Assembly: GCF_001441615.1 (NCBI RefSeq)
Contig: NZ_LAXJ01000007.1
Location: 62,001-126,000, forward strand
Length of the DNA: 64,000 nucleotides
Direction: 5' to 3'
Source of the DNA: Roseovarius atlanticus
Lineage (GTDB): Bacteria; Pseudomonadota; Alphaproteobacteria; Rhodobacterales; Rhodobacteraceae
Shown: in pieces, positions 46,817 to 55,604 of the stretch
How the letters are laid out: every line of letters starts with the position of its first letter
Numbering within the stretch: the first letter of the stretch is position 1
The notes under the pieces: generated by a model
Told to the model about the DNA's origin: nothing
Seen by the model: only the letters and a program-made list of their open reading frames with translations
The model's database searches: none
Made by a program: the position numbers and the translations under genes

Positions 46817-47745
46817 GCCGCCCCCCGTTTCAACAGGTCCTGAAAATGCGCGTAGGTCTGCGCGATCCCGTCGGCTAACGAGGTCTTGGCCTCCCAGCCG
46901 AATTCTTTCTGCGTGCTGACGTCCAGCAGCTTCTGCTTCATGCCGGTGGGGCGCGACAGGTCATGCACGAACGCACCCTCCCATCCGATCACGCGCGCGG
47001 CCCCGGCGTAATACTCGTTGATCGAATAGTCATAGCCCAACCCGATATTCATGTCGTCTGGCAGCGCATCGAACCGCTCGACGGCGGCCCAGACCCCATC
47101 GGCCAGGTCCCCGGAAAACATGAACTCCCGCCGCGCGGTTCCGTCGCCCCAGATTTCCACCGTCTCGGCATTGCTTTCCTTCGCCTCGTGCACCTTGCGG
47201 ATGATCGCCGGTACCAAGTGAGAAACCTGAGGGTCGAACTTGTCGTGCAGCCCGTACAAGTTGCACGGAATCAAGGTCTTGTACGCCAGATCCTCGCGTT
47301 CCCGGCTGACAAATGCACAGAGCCTCGCCACCGCCACCTTGGCCAGCCCGTAGCCTTCGTTGGTCGGCTCCAGCTCGCCTTTGCCAAGGCTGTCCTCGTG
47401 CAGCGGGTTGGGCGCGTCATGCGGGTACATGCAGCTCGACCCGAGGTTCAGCAGACGCGGCACGCCGGCATCGCGGGCGGCCATGACGATGTTGAAGCCC
47501 ATGTCCATGTTCTCGGTCAGGAACGCCGCCGGTTTGGCTATGTTGGCTTGAATTCCACCAACGCGGCCCGCCGCATGGATGATGATGTCGGGCGCCGTTT
47601 CGGCCACGAACGCCATCACCGCTGCCCGGTCCGTCAGGTCCAGCTCGGCACTGGTCGGCGCGACAATTCGGTGCAACGCCGCGCCCGGATGGTCCTGGAT
47701 GGCGCGGCCCACCATGCCGCGCCCGCCGGTCAGCAGTACCTTCAT
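46813..47745 (-). CDS. GDP-L-fucose synthase family / GDP-L-colitose synthase (Fcl/ColC)
   Basis: A 310-residue extended SDR enzyme with NADP-binding GGRGMVG (7-13). The catalytic set is the serine-cysteine pair in GSSC105MYP, Y132 in NEGYGLAK and K136; the [16 protein letters not shown] region supplies a histidine. The family epimerises and reduces 4-keto-6-deoxyhexoses. Fcl and ColC are homologous and cannot be separated by motif, but the neighbouring ColD-type dehydratase favours the ColC role (C5 epimerisation and C4 reduction to GDP-L-colitose). It overlaps gmd and colD by 4 bp each. Confidence 0.85.
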   Translation of the reverse strand: MKVLLTGGRGMVGRAIQDHPGAALHRIVAPTSAELDLTDRAAVMAFVAETAPDIIIHAAGRVGGIQANIAKPAAFLTENMDMGFNIVMAARDAGVPRLLNLGSSCMYPHDAPNPLHEDSLGKGELEPTNEGYGLAKVAVARLCAFVSREREDLAYKTLIPCNLYGLHDKFDPQVSHLVPAIIRKVHEAKESNAETVEIWGDGTARREFMFSGDLADGVWAAVERFDALPDDMNIGLGYDYSINEYYAGAARVIGWEGAFVHDLSRPTGMKQKLLDVSTQKEFGWEAKTSLADGIAQTYAHFQDLLKRGAA

Positions 47746-48800
47746 CCCTGCTCCTGCGCCCGCTTTTGTGCCGCCGCTTCCTCGAAGTCCGAAAGCGCCA
47801 TCTCCTCGACCAGCGTCTCGAACGGCGTCTCGGGCGTCCAGCCCAGCTGTTGGCGGGCCTTGCTGGCGTCGCCCAGAAGGGTCTCCACCTCGGCCGGCCG
47901 GAAATACATCGGATCGACCCGCACGATCACGCGGCCGGTCTCGTCACGGCCCACCTCGTCGACGCCCTCGCCCTCGAAGGTCACGCTCATGCCCAGCACG
48001 TCGGCTGCACGCTTCACGAACTCACGCACCGAATATTGCTGGCCGGTGGCGATGACGTAATCCTCGGGTTTGTCCTGCTGCAACATCAGGTGCATCATCT
48101 TGACGTAATCGCGCGCATGGCCCCAGTCGCGCAGCGCATCCATGTTGCCCAGCCGCAGCTCGTCCTGCGTGCCCAGCTTGATCCGCGCCAGCGCCCGGGT
48201 GATCTTGCGCGTCACGAAGGTCTCGCCGCGAATGGGGCTCTCGTGATTGAAGAGAATTCCGTTGCAGGCATAGATGTCATAGGCCTCGCGGTAATTCACT
48301 GTGATCCAGTAGGCATAGAGCTTCGCCACCGCGTAGGGGCTGCGCGGGTAGAACGGCGTCGTCTCGCGCTGCGGGGTCTCCTGCACCAGACCGTAAAGCT
48401 CGGAGGTTGACGCCTGGTAGAACCGCGTCTTGTCGCCCAGGCCCAGGAACCGGATCGCCTCCAGCAGGCGCAGCGCGCCCATCGCGTCCGAATTGGCGGT
48501 GTATTCGGGCTCTTCAAAACTCACCGCCACGTGGCTTTGCGCGGCAAGGTTGTAAACCTCGTCCGGGCGTACGGCCTGAAGGATACGCGTCAGCGAGGAA
48601 CTGTCGGTCATGTCGCCGTGATGCAGCTGGAACTGGCCTGATTTGCCCGGCTCGCCCTCGAACAAATGGTCGATGCGCGCCGTGTTGAACAGCGACGTGC
48701 GACGCTTGATGCCGTGCACCTCGTAACCTTCGGCCAAAAGATGCTCCGACAGGTACGCTCCGTCCTGCCCCGTCACGCCGGTAATCAGTGCTGTTTTCAT
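47742..48800 (-). CDS. gmd: GDP-mannose 4,6-dehydratase
   Basis: A 352-residue extended SDR enzyme producing GDP-4-keto-6-deoxy-D-mannose, first gene of the three-gene deoxysugar operon. The nucleotide-binding motif is [10 protein letters not shown] (8-17). The conserved QASTSELYG and [23 protein letters not shown] segments (about 130-170) hold the catalytic Thr, Glu, Tyr and Lys. [16 protein letters not shown] is specific to GMD. It starts at ATG 48800, and a triple palindrome lies 85-150 bp upstream. Confidence 0.95.
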   Translation of the reverse strand: MKTALITGVTGQDGAYLSEHLLAEGYEVHGIKRRTSLFNTARIDHLFEGEPGKSGQFQLHHGDMTDSSSLTRILQAVRPDEVYNLAAQSHVAVSFEEPEYTANSDAMGALRLLEAIRFLGLGDKTRFYQASTSELYGLVQETPQRETTPFYPRSPYAVAKLYAYWITVNYREAYDIYACNGILFNHESPIRGETFVTRKITRALARIKLGTQDELRLGNMDALRDWGHARDYVKMMHLMLQQDKPEDYVIATGQQYSVREFVKRAADVLGMSVTFEGEGVDEVGRDETGRVIVRVDPMYFRPAEVETLLGDASKARQQLGWTPETPFETLVEEMALSDFEEAAAQKRAQEQG

Positions 48801-48884
48801 GGGCTGTGCCCCCGCAATCCTGTCTTTGCCACGTCCGTAATGCCTCGCGCTTGAAATGAACAGGCCCTATGCCGTCGGGCGCGC

Positions 48885-48950
48885 CCGGAATTTGCGCAAA
48901 TTCCGGAATAGAAAATACGCATTTTCTATTCCATTTTCCGCCCGGAAAAT
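48885..48950. repeat. Three adjacent palindromes between the SDR gene and gmd
   Basis: Three inverted repeats follow one another. A perfect 22-bp palindrome runs over 48885-48906, centred on TTTGCGCAAA. A 28-bp near-perfect one lies at 48905-48932 (GGAATAGAAAAT / ATTTTCTATTCC). An 18-bp one lies at 48933-48950 (ATTTTCCG / CGGAAAAT). On the minus strand they start eight bases past the SDR stop and precede gmd. The A/T-rich stems suggest termination of the SDR transcript; their number is unusual. Confidence 0.85.
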
Positions 48951-48958
48951 GCCCCCGC

Positions 48959-49699
48959 TCAGATGCAGCGCCCGCCATCCACCTCCATACAGACGCCGGT
49001 GATCATGCTCGCCTCGTCACTGCACAGGAACGCCGCGGCATTGCCCATGTCCTCGGGCGTCGAAAACCGCCCCAGCGGGATCGTGCTCAGGAACTTGGCG
49101 CGCATCTCGGGCGTGTCCTCGCCCATGAAGGACTTCAAAAGCGGCGTCTCACCCGCCACAGGGTTCAGCGCGTTCACCCTTATGCCTTCGGGCGCCAGTT
49201 CCACCGCCAGTGCCCTGGTCGCAGTGATCATCCAGCCTTTCGAGGCGTTGTACCAGTTAAGCCTGGGCCTTGGGCTGACCCCGGCAGTGGAGGCGACGTT
49301 CAGGAACACGCCCGAGCCCCGCGCTTTCATCCCCGGCACGAAATTCTGCGCCGCAAGGTAGACCGACTTGCAATTGACCGCGAAGACCCGGTCGAAATCC
49401 TCTTCGGTGACCTCCTCCGCCGGTGCCGGCAGATGGGTGACCCCGGCATTGTTCACCACTATGTCGGGCAGGCCGAAGGTCATTTCCGTGGCCAGCGTCA
49501 GCGCCTTCATGCTGGCCGGGTCCGCCACGTCCACCGGACAGGCCGCAGCACCCAGTTCCTCTGCCAGGGCCATCGCGCCGGGACCGTTCAGGTCGGCGAT
49601 CATCACCTGCGCGCCCTCGGTGATGAACTTGCGCACGATCCCCGCCCCAAAGCCGCTGGCCCCGCCGGTCACCAACGCCGTTTTTCCATGCAATCGCAT
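48959..49699 (-). CDS. Short-chain dehydrogenase/reductase, 3-oxoacyl reductase-like
   Basis: A 246-residue classical SDR. It has cofactor motif TGGASGFGAGI (about 11-21), NNAG (about 86-89), a catalytic serine in NVASTAG (about 137) and the YNASK tyrosine and lysine (about 151-155). It starts at ATG 49699 with AGGGAGG upstream. An aspartate after the second strand (IADLNG) suggests NAD preference. It resembles glucose dehydrogenase/FabG-like enzymes of broad annotation; the substrate is unknown. It stands alone between the palindrome cluster and a YcaQ-like gene. Confidence 0.88.
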   Translation of the reverse strand: MRLHGKTALVTGGASGFGAGIVRKFITEGAQVMIADLNGPGAMALAEELGAAACPVDVADPASMKALTLATEMTFGLPDIVVNNAGVTHLPAPAEEVTEEDFDRVFAVNCKSVYLAAQNFVPGMKARGSGVFLNVASTAGVSPRPRLNWYNASKGWMITATRALAVELAPEGIRVNALNPVAGETPLLKSFMGEDTPEMRAKFLSTIPLGRFSTPEDMGNAAAFLCSDEASMITGVCMEVDGGRCI

Positions 49700-49772
49700 C
49701 CGAAACCTCCCTTGCCTACTTGGGGCGCATGGCACCCTGCCTTCGCCAGCGGCGCAACCCCTATCTGCCGGC

Positions 49773-50939
49773 TCAAACAGGGCGCGGCACGCTCCATCCC
49801 ACGTCCTGGATCCCGGCCAGCCGGGCAAAGCGGTCCAATTCGCGCTCCAGCTTGGCCAGCCGCCCAGCTGTCCACTTGACCCGCGGCTCGGGCCAGAAGC
49901 CGGTCACCTGCATCCAACCCGCCGCCCGGTCGGCCTTCAGCTCCAACCGCCCGACGAACCGGTCGCCCTCCAGCAGGGGGTAGACGTAGTATCCCCAGAT
50001 CCTCTGGTCCTTCGGCACGAACATCTCGTTGCGATACGCAAACCCGAACAACCGTTCCATCCGCACCCGGTCGCGGATCGCAGGGTCGAACGGGTTGAGC
50101 AACCGCAGATGAGACGACACGGCCTCCGCCGCCGCCAGCCGCGCCTCGATATCCGCCACACCCCACGCCTGGCGCCACGTGCCGTCCACACCTTCGACTT
50201 CAAGCGGCACCAACCGGCGACGCTCGGACCAGGCCTTTGCCTCGGGCGCGGTCATCGCGTCCCAGAACCGCTGCACCTCGCCCACGGTCGCCATGCCCAG
50301 CCGGTCGAGCGCCGCGTCGCACAACCAGTCGGCCGCAATCTCCTCGCCCGGGCACTGGCGCAGGTCTTCGGGGAACACCCGCTCGCCCAGATCGTAGAAC
50401 TTTATGAAGTTCTCGCGGTGACAGGTCGCCAGTTCACCGGCGTACCACATCTGGTCCAGCGCCTTCTTGTGCGGCGGGCGCGCCCACATCTCGCGGCTTT
50501 CCGCCTTGGTGTCGAACGCGTGGGTCGAAAGTGGACCCTCCTGCGCGATCCGCGCGCGGATACGGCGGATCTCATCCTGCCCCAGCCCCGACCGGTACCA
50601 GTCGGCCCGGGACACCTTTTCGCCCAGCCGCCGGAACTGCCGCTGCCAGTACGGCAGCACCTCCATCGGTATCAGTGACGCGTCATGCGTGAAATGCTCG
50701 AACAGCTGCCGGTTCTTCAGTAGCGGCCATAACTGCCGCTCGCGATAGTTCCGGTTGCGGCTCCACAGGATGTGGTGATGGGCGCGGGTGACGTTGCGGA
50801 TCGTGTCGATCTGCACGAACCCCAGACGTCCGATCATGTCCATCACGTCCACCGGCCCGCCCGGCGCATCGGCCAGCCCGTTGCCATGCAGCCAAAGCCG
50901 CCTTGCCGCCCGGTTGCCGATCCTGAGCGCCTCGGTCAC
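49773..50939 (-). CDS. YcaQ/AlkX-like winged-helix DNA glycosylase (HTH_42)
   Basis: A 388-residue protein of the HTH_42 family, typified by YcaQ, which unhooks interstrand crosslinks. Conserved parts include FVQIDTIRNVTRAHHHILWSRNRNY (about 35-59), FEHFTHDASLIPMEVLPYW (about 78-96) and VPKDQRIWGYYVYPLLEGDRFVGRLELKADR near the C-terminus. It starts at GTG 50939, overlapping by 4 bp the stop of the upstream gene encoding a secreted protein of unknown function. The repair role is inferred from the family. Confidence 0.86.
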   Translation of the reverse strand: MTEALRIGNRAARRLWLHGNGLADAPGGPVDVMDMIGRLGFVQIDTIRNVTRAHHHILWSRNRNYRERQLWPLLKNRQLFEHFTHDASLIPMEVLPYWQRQFRRLGEKVSRADWYRSGLGQDEIRRIRARIAQEGPLSTHAFDTKAESREMWARPPHKKALDQMWYAGELATCHRENFIKFYDLGERVFPEDLRQCPGEEIAADWLCDAALDRLGMATVGEVQRFWDAMTAPEAKAWSERRRLVPLEVEGVDGTWRQAWGVADIEARLAAAEAVSSHLRLLNPFDPAIRDRVRMERLFGFAYRNEMFVPKDQRIWGYYVYPLLEGDRFVGRLELKADRAAGWMQVTGFWPEPRVKWTAGRLAKLERELDRFARLAGIQDVGWSVPRPV

Positions 50940-51715
50940 GACCGGCTCATATACACCAGCGTGTCACGCAGGGCACGGCCCTCGAATTGCAGAACGGTGT
51001 TCATGAACAGCCGCCCGATGGCGCAGGCCTCGGTGTTGCTGGCCTGGTCAAGGTTCATCATCGCCACCATCAGGTCCCCGGCCCGGTCGGTGGCCTGAAT
51101 GCTGCGGGTCATGCTGGCCTGGATGCGCTCCTCGACCCGTTGCGTGGCCGTATCGCCCAACCTGACCGGCGCACGCCGCGCTCCGATCCGGGCGGCCTTG
51201 GCCTGGATGCGGTAATACTTTTGCAACGCCTCGGTGTTCAGCCGCGCCGCCACGCGAGAGGTCAGTTCGGCAAACCGTGCGGGGCGCATCCGGTTGCTCA
51301 CCGCCATGCCGCATTGCCGAATCGTCAGCGTTTCCATGATCTTGCGCTCGACGGTGTAATAGAATTTCAGATCCCGCGTCGGCAGATGACCCAGCCCGCG
51401 TTCGATCAACGGCCACATCAGCCCGTCCGACACCCGAACGGCGGTCGGATCCTCGAAGGCCGCGATAATCTGGTCCGCGACATAGCCGGCGATCACCGGA
51501 TCACGATAGAAGAGTTCCGCCTGCGACACCGCCAGCTCCAGGTTCTCGCCACTGAACCCCAGCAGACGCAAATCCTCGCGGATGGGCGCGATATCGGGCA
51601 GCTGTCCCAACAGCCGGATGACCTCTTGCCGCTCGGAACCCGTGTTCTTTTCCTGGGCTGCGGCAAGTCCGGTGCAAGCCAGGATCAGCCATGCGAGAAC
51701 GGCAAGAAAGCGCAA
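50936..51715 (-). CDS. Hypothetical secreted protein
   Basis: A 259-residue protein. TTG 51715 is chosen because AGGAG lies eight bases upstream and because it gives a proper signal peptide, MRFLAVLAWLILACTGLAAA. Upstream in-frame ATGs would put an arginine-rich stretch before it. The mature part is mostly helical: LLGFSGENLELAVSQAELFYRDPVIAGYVADQIIAAFED, later YYTVERKIMETL and several Ala-rich helices, with two cysteines. I recognise no family. It overlaps the ycaQ-like gene by 4 bp, though no functional link is apparent. Confidence 0.72.
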   Translation of the reverse strand: MRFLAVLAWLILACTGLAAAQEKNTGSERQEVIRLLGQLPDIAPIREDLRLLGFSGENLELAVSQAELFYRDPVIAGYVADQIIAAFEDPTAVRVSDGLMWPLIERGLGHLPTRDLKFYYTVERKIMETLTIRQCGMAVSNRMRPARFAELTSRVAARLNTEALQKYYRIQAKAARIGARRAPVRLGDTATQRVEERIQASMTRSIQATDRAGDLMVAMMNLDQASNTEACAIGRLFMNTVLQFEGRALRDTLVYMSRS

Positions 51716-51975
51716 GAGATGTCTCCTATCCGGGGCGGCAAGGCGTGATCGGGGCATGGCACCGTCACCTGCGGCCAACCTAAGGATTCTCCGGCGGTTT
51801 GAAAGCCCCTTCCGGACCCAATGCCCCGAATTGCCGCGGCAGTGCCGCCCGTTGGCCGGCACCTATCGCGCAATTCGCGGGGATATCAAGGCCTTGCTCC
51901 CTTGTGCTTCGATGCTGGATTCGCTGTCACTTAACTGTTAGGTCATTTCGCACAAAGCCAATGCCGGAGCGTCCC

Positions 51976-52803
51976 ATGAGCGCAACAGCCCGCAAGTCAG
52001 CCCCGCTGCCCGACGACATCCGCGCCATGAAAGGCGGCACGCCGATCGTGTCGCTGACAGCCTACACAACGCCGATGGCCCAGCTGATGGATACCCATTG
52101 CGATTTCGTGCTGGTGGGCGACAGCGTCGGCATGGTCCTGCACGGCATGAACAACACTCTGGGCGTGACCATGGAGATGATGATCATGCACAGTCGGGCA
52201 GTGGCTCGCGGCCTCACCTCCGCGATGCTGGTCGTCGACATGCCCTTCGGCTCTTACGAGGAAAGCCCGGCACAGGCCTTTCGCAACGCCTCGCGCATGA
52301 TGGCTGAAACAGGCTGCGCCGCGGTCAAGCTCGAGGGCGGCGTGCACATGGCCGAGACCATCGCCTTTCTCGTGGCGCGCGGCGTGCCGGTCATGGCGCA
52401 TATCGGACTGACGCCGCAATCGGTCAACACGCTGGGCGGCTACAAGGTTCAGGGCCGTGACGCCAGCGCGGGCCAGGTCCTACGCGACGCCCGCGCAGTG
52501 GCGGATGCCGGCGCTTTCTCGGTGGTTCTTGAAAAGCTTCCCGCGACCCTTTCGGACGAGATCACCGAGGAAATACCGATCCCGACCATCGGCATCGGCG
52601 CCTCGGCAGGCTGCGACGGCCAGATCCTGGTGCATTACGACATGCTGGGCCTTTTCACCGCCTTCAAACCGAAATTCGTCAAGCGCTACGCCCATCTGGG
52701 CGAAGACGCGGAAAAGGCCATCGCCACCTATGCCGAAGAGGTCCGCGCCCGCGCCTTTCCGGCCGAAGAGCATGTCTTCGCCGACAAGGCGCCGGCAAAA
52801 TGA
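51976..52803 (+). CDS. panB: 3-methyl-2-oxobutanoate hydroxymethyltransferase
   Basis: A 275-residue (beta/alpha)8 enzyme making ketopantoate from alpha-ketoisovalerate and methylene-THF in pantothenate synthesis. Start ATG 51976 is six bases after GGAG; an ATG five codons earlier is possible. Diagnostic segments are [13 protein letters not shown] (about 43-55), [13 protein letters not shown] (about 82-94), [12 protein letters not shown] and [20 protein letters not shown]. Its stop overlaps panC by 4 bp, giving a panBC operon. Confidence 0.97.
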   Translation: MSATARKSAPLPDDIRAMKGGTPIVSLTAYTTPMAQLMDTHCDFVLVGDSVGMVLHGMNNTLGVTMEMMIMHSRAVARGLTSAMLVVDMPFGSYEESPAQAFRNASRMMAETGCAAVKLEGGVHMAETIAFLVARGVPVMAHIGLTPQSVNTLGGYKVQGRDASAGQVLRDARAVADAGAFSVVLEKLPATLSDEITEEIPIPTIGIGASAGCDGQILVHYDMLGLFTAFKPKFVKRYAHLGEDAEKAIATYAEEVRARAFPAEEHVFADKAPAK

Positions 52804-53642
52804 CCGCGCCGATCCTGCGGCATCTGGACGAGCTTCGCGCCATGACCGCGCCATGGCTGCGGGCCGGGGCGCGTATCGGCGTGGTGCCCACCATGGGTGC
52901 GCTGCATGACGGTCACCTGTCGCTGGTGGCCGCCGCGAAAAAGACCTGCGATCACGTTATCCTGACGATCTTCGTGAACCCCAAGCAGTTCAACAACCCC
53001 GAGGATCTGGCCAACTACCCCCGCACCGAAACGGACGACGCAAGAAAGGTTGCCCGCTTCGATATCGACGCGCTCTGGGTGCCGGACGGCGATCAGGTCT
53101 ATCCGGACGGTTTCGCCACCACCGTGTCGGTCTCGGGCCTGACCGACGTGATGGACGGTGCCCACCGTCCGGGCCATTTCGACGGGGTCGCCACCGTGGT
53201 GACCAAGCTTTTCACCCAGACCTCTGCCACCGACGCATTCTTCGGCGAAAAAGACTTTCAGCAGCTTCTCGTGGTGCGTCGCCTCGCCGCCGACCTGGAT
53301 CTTGGCGTCACCGTGCATGGCTGCCCCACGATCCGCGACATCGACGGGCTGGCGCTCAGCTCGCGCAACCTGCTGCTGTCCGACAGGGCCCGCACCACGG
53401 CGCCCCGCCTGCACGAGGAAATGGAAGAAATCGCCGCCGGCCTCTCCCGCGGCGAGGCGTTCGCCCCGCTGCGCGAGGCCGCAACAACCCGCCTGCTCAA
53501 GGCCGGCTTCACCAAGGTGGATTATCTCGACTTGCGCGCCCAGTCCGACCTGCGCAGCGTCTCGGACACCGCCCAGCCCGCGCGGCTGTTCGCGGCGGCG
53601 CATCTGGCGGGCGTCCGGCTGATCGACAATATCGCGGTCTGA
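52800..53642 (+). CDS. panC: Pantothenate synthetase
   Basis: A 280-residue adenylate-forming enzyme that condenses pantoate with beta-alanine. The HIGH-like motif is [11 protein letters not shown] (about 30-40), followed by [38 protein letters not shown] and [15 protein letters not shown] are in their usual place, and the KMSKS-equivalent is in LALSSRN (about 183-189). It overlaps panB by 4 bp. A GC-rich hairpin follows nine bases past the stop. Confidence 0.97.
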   Translation: MTAPILRHLDELRAMTAPWLRAGARIGVVPTMGALHDGHLSLVAAAKKTCDHVILTIFVNPKQFNNPEDLANYPRTETDDARKVARFDIDALWVPDGDQVYPDGFATTVSVSGLTDVMDGAHRPGHFDGVATVVTKLFTQTSATDAFFGEKDFQQLLVVRRLAADLDLGVTVHGCPTIRDIDGLALSSRNLLLSDRARTTAPRLHEEMEEIAAGLSRGEAFAPLREAATTRLLKAGFTKVDYLDLRAQSDLRSVSDTAQPARLFAAAHLAGVRLIDNIAV

Positions 53643-53650
53643 AGTCCCGC

Positions 53651-53673
53651 GCCGCCTTTACGCGGCAGGCGGC
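53651..53673. terminator. Possible bidirectional terminator after panC
   Basis: A perfect 7-bp stem, GCCGCCT / AGGCGGC, with a 9-base loop sits between the stops of panC and the convergent small secreted protein gene. No T-run follows on either strand, so the terminator call rests on stem and position. Confidence 0.4.
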
Positions 53674-53681
53674 AACCCTTG

Positions 53682-54029
53682 TCAGTACTCGTTGGGATTG
53701 CCTTCCAGAATCGTGCCCGTACCGTCCGCCGTGTCACCGTTCATCCAGCTGACATTCTCTCCGTCCAGCGCCACGCCCCAGCAATTCTCGCCTTCGCCGT
53801 AGTCAAAGCACATCTGGTCGTCCGACACGTTCCATTTCCCGGTGTAATCGGCCCCGCGGATCGTGCCGTCGGTGTCATAGAACTCGGTATAAGCCGTCCC
53901 GTCTGACATGTCACCCTGAACGGTGTTGCCGGAAATCGCCGCCGTGATCTCGTCATCCGTTGCAAGCTCGCCTGCCGCCAGCGGCCCGGCTGCAAGTGCC
54001 GCCACCGCGGCCAATACGAAATGTCTCAT
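53682..54029 (-). CDS. Small secreted protein of unknown function
   Basis: A 115-residue protein with a signal peptide (MRHFVLAAVAALAAGPLAAG). The mature part is acidic, about 95 residues. It has ISGNTVQGDMSDGTAYTEFYDTDGTIRG, KWNVSDDQMCFDYGEGENCWGV and a single pair of cysteines that could form a disulfide. This pattern resembles small beta-barrel lipocalin-like periplasmic proteins, but I cannot name a family. It is convergent with panC and alone on its strand. Confidence 0.75.
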   Translation of the reverse strand: MRHFVLAAVAALAAGPLAAGELATDDEITAAISGNTVQGDMSDGTAYTEFYDTDGTIRGADYTGKWNVSDDQMCFDYGEGENCWGVALDGENVSWMNGDTADGTGTILEGNPNEY

Positions 54030-54112
54030 GAGTGTCCTCCTGTTGGATCATCTCCTCGAACTGCGTCGAACCGGCGGGAAATCAAGTGACCTCTATTGGC
54101 AATGCTCGCGCG

Positions 54113-54135
54113 GCGTGGGTTTTCACCCACCCTAC
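54113..54135 (-). repeat. GTAGGGTGGGTGAAAACCCACGC hairpin repeat, copy 4
   Basis: The reverse complement of the repeat at 15540, 16455 and 16710, identical over 23 bp. The TAG inside it forms the stop codon of the minus-strand ArgE/DapE gene (54132-54134), so the hairpin begins at the very end of that coding sequence. Confidence 0.87.
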
Positions 54136-55418
54136 GCTTTCAACAACCCATGCAGCGCCAGCGCCATCACCTGCGCGCTTTCCACCATGTCGCCGATGCC
54201 GACATATTCATCCGGCTTGTGCGCCAGGTCCAGGATCCCCGGCCCATAGGCGATGCAGTTCTTCAGCCGCCCGATCCGGTCGATATGCTTCTGGTCATAG
54301 GTGCCGGGGCTGACCACGTACTCTGCCGCGCGTCCGAACACCGTTTCGACCGCGCCCGCCACAGCGCCCACCACCGGCGCGTCGCGCTCTGTCATCGTGG
54401 GCTCGACGCTATGGATCCCCTTGATCGTATAGTCGAACCCGGCCCGGCCCGCGCGCACCCGCTCCAGCACGTCGCGCACCTCCTGCTCGACCTCGCCGAT
54501 ATCCTCTTCGATCAGGAACCGCCGGTCGATCACCATCCGGCACCGGTCGGGCACGCAGGGGCTGGGCAGGCCGGTATACTCCATGTCCTGCTCTGGCTCG
54601 CCGCCATGAATCGAATTGATGTTCAGCGTCGACTGCTTGGCCCCGTCCGGCACCACCGGCATGTCCGTGCGCTTTTGCGCCAGCGCCGGGAACAGGCTTT
54701 TTTCCATCTCGGCCACGACCGCCCCCATGTGCCGCACCGCGCAATCGCCAAGAAACGGCATCGAGCCATGGGCGATCTCGCCCAGCGTCTCGATCTCGGC
54801 CCACCACACGCCGCGATGCCCCAGGCAAATGCGATCCTTGTTCAGCGGCTCGGGGATGATCACGTGCTGCACCCGGTCGGGGCTGAAATATCCCTTCTCG
54901 GCCAGATAGGCGACACCGCCGAACCCGCCCGATTCCTCGTCCGCCGTGCCGCTGATCTCGATGGCACCGGCATAGTCGGGACAGACCGCGATAAAGGCCT
55001 CGGCGGCCACGATACTGGCCGCCAACCCGCCTTTCATGTCGCAGGCGCCCCGGCCATAGACGCGGCCGTCCTTCACCTCTCCACCGAACGGATCGACCGT
55101 CCAGCCGTGGCCCACCTCGACCACGTCGATATGGCTGTTAAAGTGCACGCATTGCCCCGGGCCGCTGCCCTCGCGCCGCGCCACGATGTTCCAGCGCGGG
55201 TGCCGATCACTGTCACCCACCGCGCCCTCGGCTCTGATCAGTTCGGTGTGAAAGCCGGATTTCAGCAACCGCCGGTCCAGCAGGTCGCAGATCTCGCGAT
55301 ACAGCTTACCGGGCGGGTTCAGCGTCGGGATGCGGATCAACGCCTGCGTCAGCGCCACCAGGTCCTCGCGCCGCGCCGTCACCTCGGCCAGCAATCGTGC
55401 CGTCAGGTCCGCGCTCAT
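54132..55418 (-). CDS. M20-family deacylase, ArgE/DapE-like
   Basis: A 428-residue zinc-dependent amidohydrolase starting at ATG 55418. The M20 signature is complete: HFNSHIDVVEVG (metal histidine and catalytic Asp, about 90-101), GRGACDMKGGLAA (about 120-132, bridging aspartate), SGTADEESGGFGG (about 157-169, catalytic glutamate), and a C-terminal histidine in LAHKPDEYV. ArgE, DapE and succinyl-deacylases cannot be separated by these motifs. The length and the long N-terminal region are typical of the ArgE/DapE-unclassified group. Its stop lies inside a dispersed hairpin repeat. Confidence 0.9.
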   Translation of the reverse strand: MSADLTARLLAEVTARREDLVALTQALIRIPTLNPPGKLYREICDLLDRRLLKSGFHTELIRAEGAVGDSDRHPRWNIVARREGSGPGQCVHFNSHIDVVEVGHGWTVDPFGGEVKDGRVYGRGACDMKGGLAASIVAAEAFIAVCPDYAGAIEISGTADEESGGFGGVAYLAEKGYFSPDRVQHVIIPEPLNKDRICLGHRGVWWAEIETLGEIAHGSMPFLGDCAVRHMGAVVAEMEKSLFPALAQKRTDMPVVPDGAKQSTLNINSIHGGEPEQDMEYTGLPSPCVPDRCRMVIDRRFLIEEDIGEVEQEVRDVLERVRAGRAGFDYTIKGIHSVEPTMTERDAPVVGAVAGAVETVFGRAAEYVVSPGTYDQKHIDRIGRLKNCIAYGPGILDLAHKPDEYVGIGDMVESAQVMALALHGLLKA

Positions 55419-55531
55419 GCCCCGCCCCCGCGGCGCCGGGTCTCGGCGTCGATCCTGCACGCGTCAAGACTCAGCCGGCGCGAACAGCGGCGCAGGCCTC
55501 TGACACGCAATGCCATCGATTGTTCTCGCAT
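55415..55531 (-). CDS. Possible small ORF coupled to the ArgE/DapE gene
   Basis: A 38-codon frame (MREQSMALRVRGLRRCSRRL...) ends in a TGA that overlaps the ATG of the deacylase gene (ATGA). It is strongly arginine-rich. The stop-start overlap is what a translationally coupled leader would show, but there is no good ribosome-binding site and the composition could arise by chance in GC-rich DNA. It is listed as a candidate only. Confidence 0.25.
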   Translation of the reverse strand: MREQSMALRVRGLRRCSRRLSLDACRIDAETRRRGGGA

Positions 55532-55604
55532 CTTCTTCGCTTGCTCTCTCAAAACGCGTCCCGCGTCACCACAGCCTAGCAGCGCCGACACGAATTGAAA
55601 GCGC

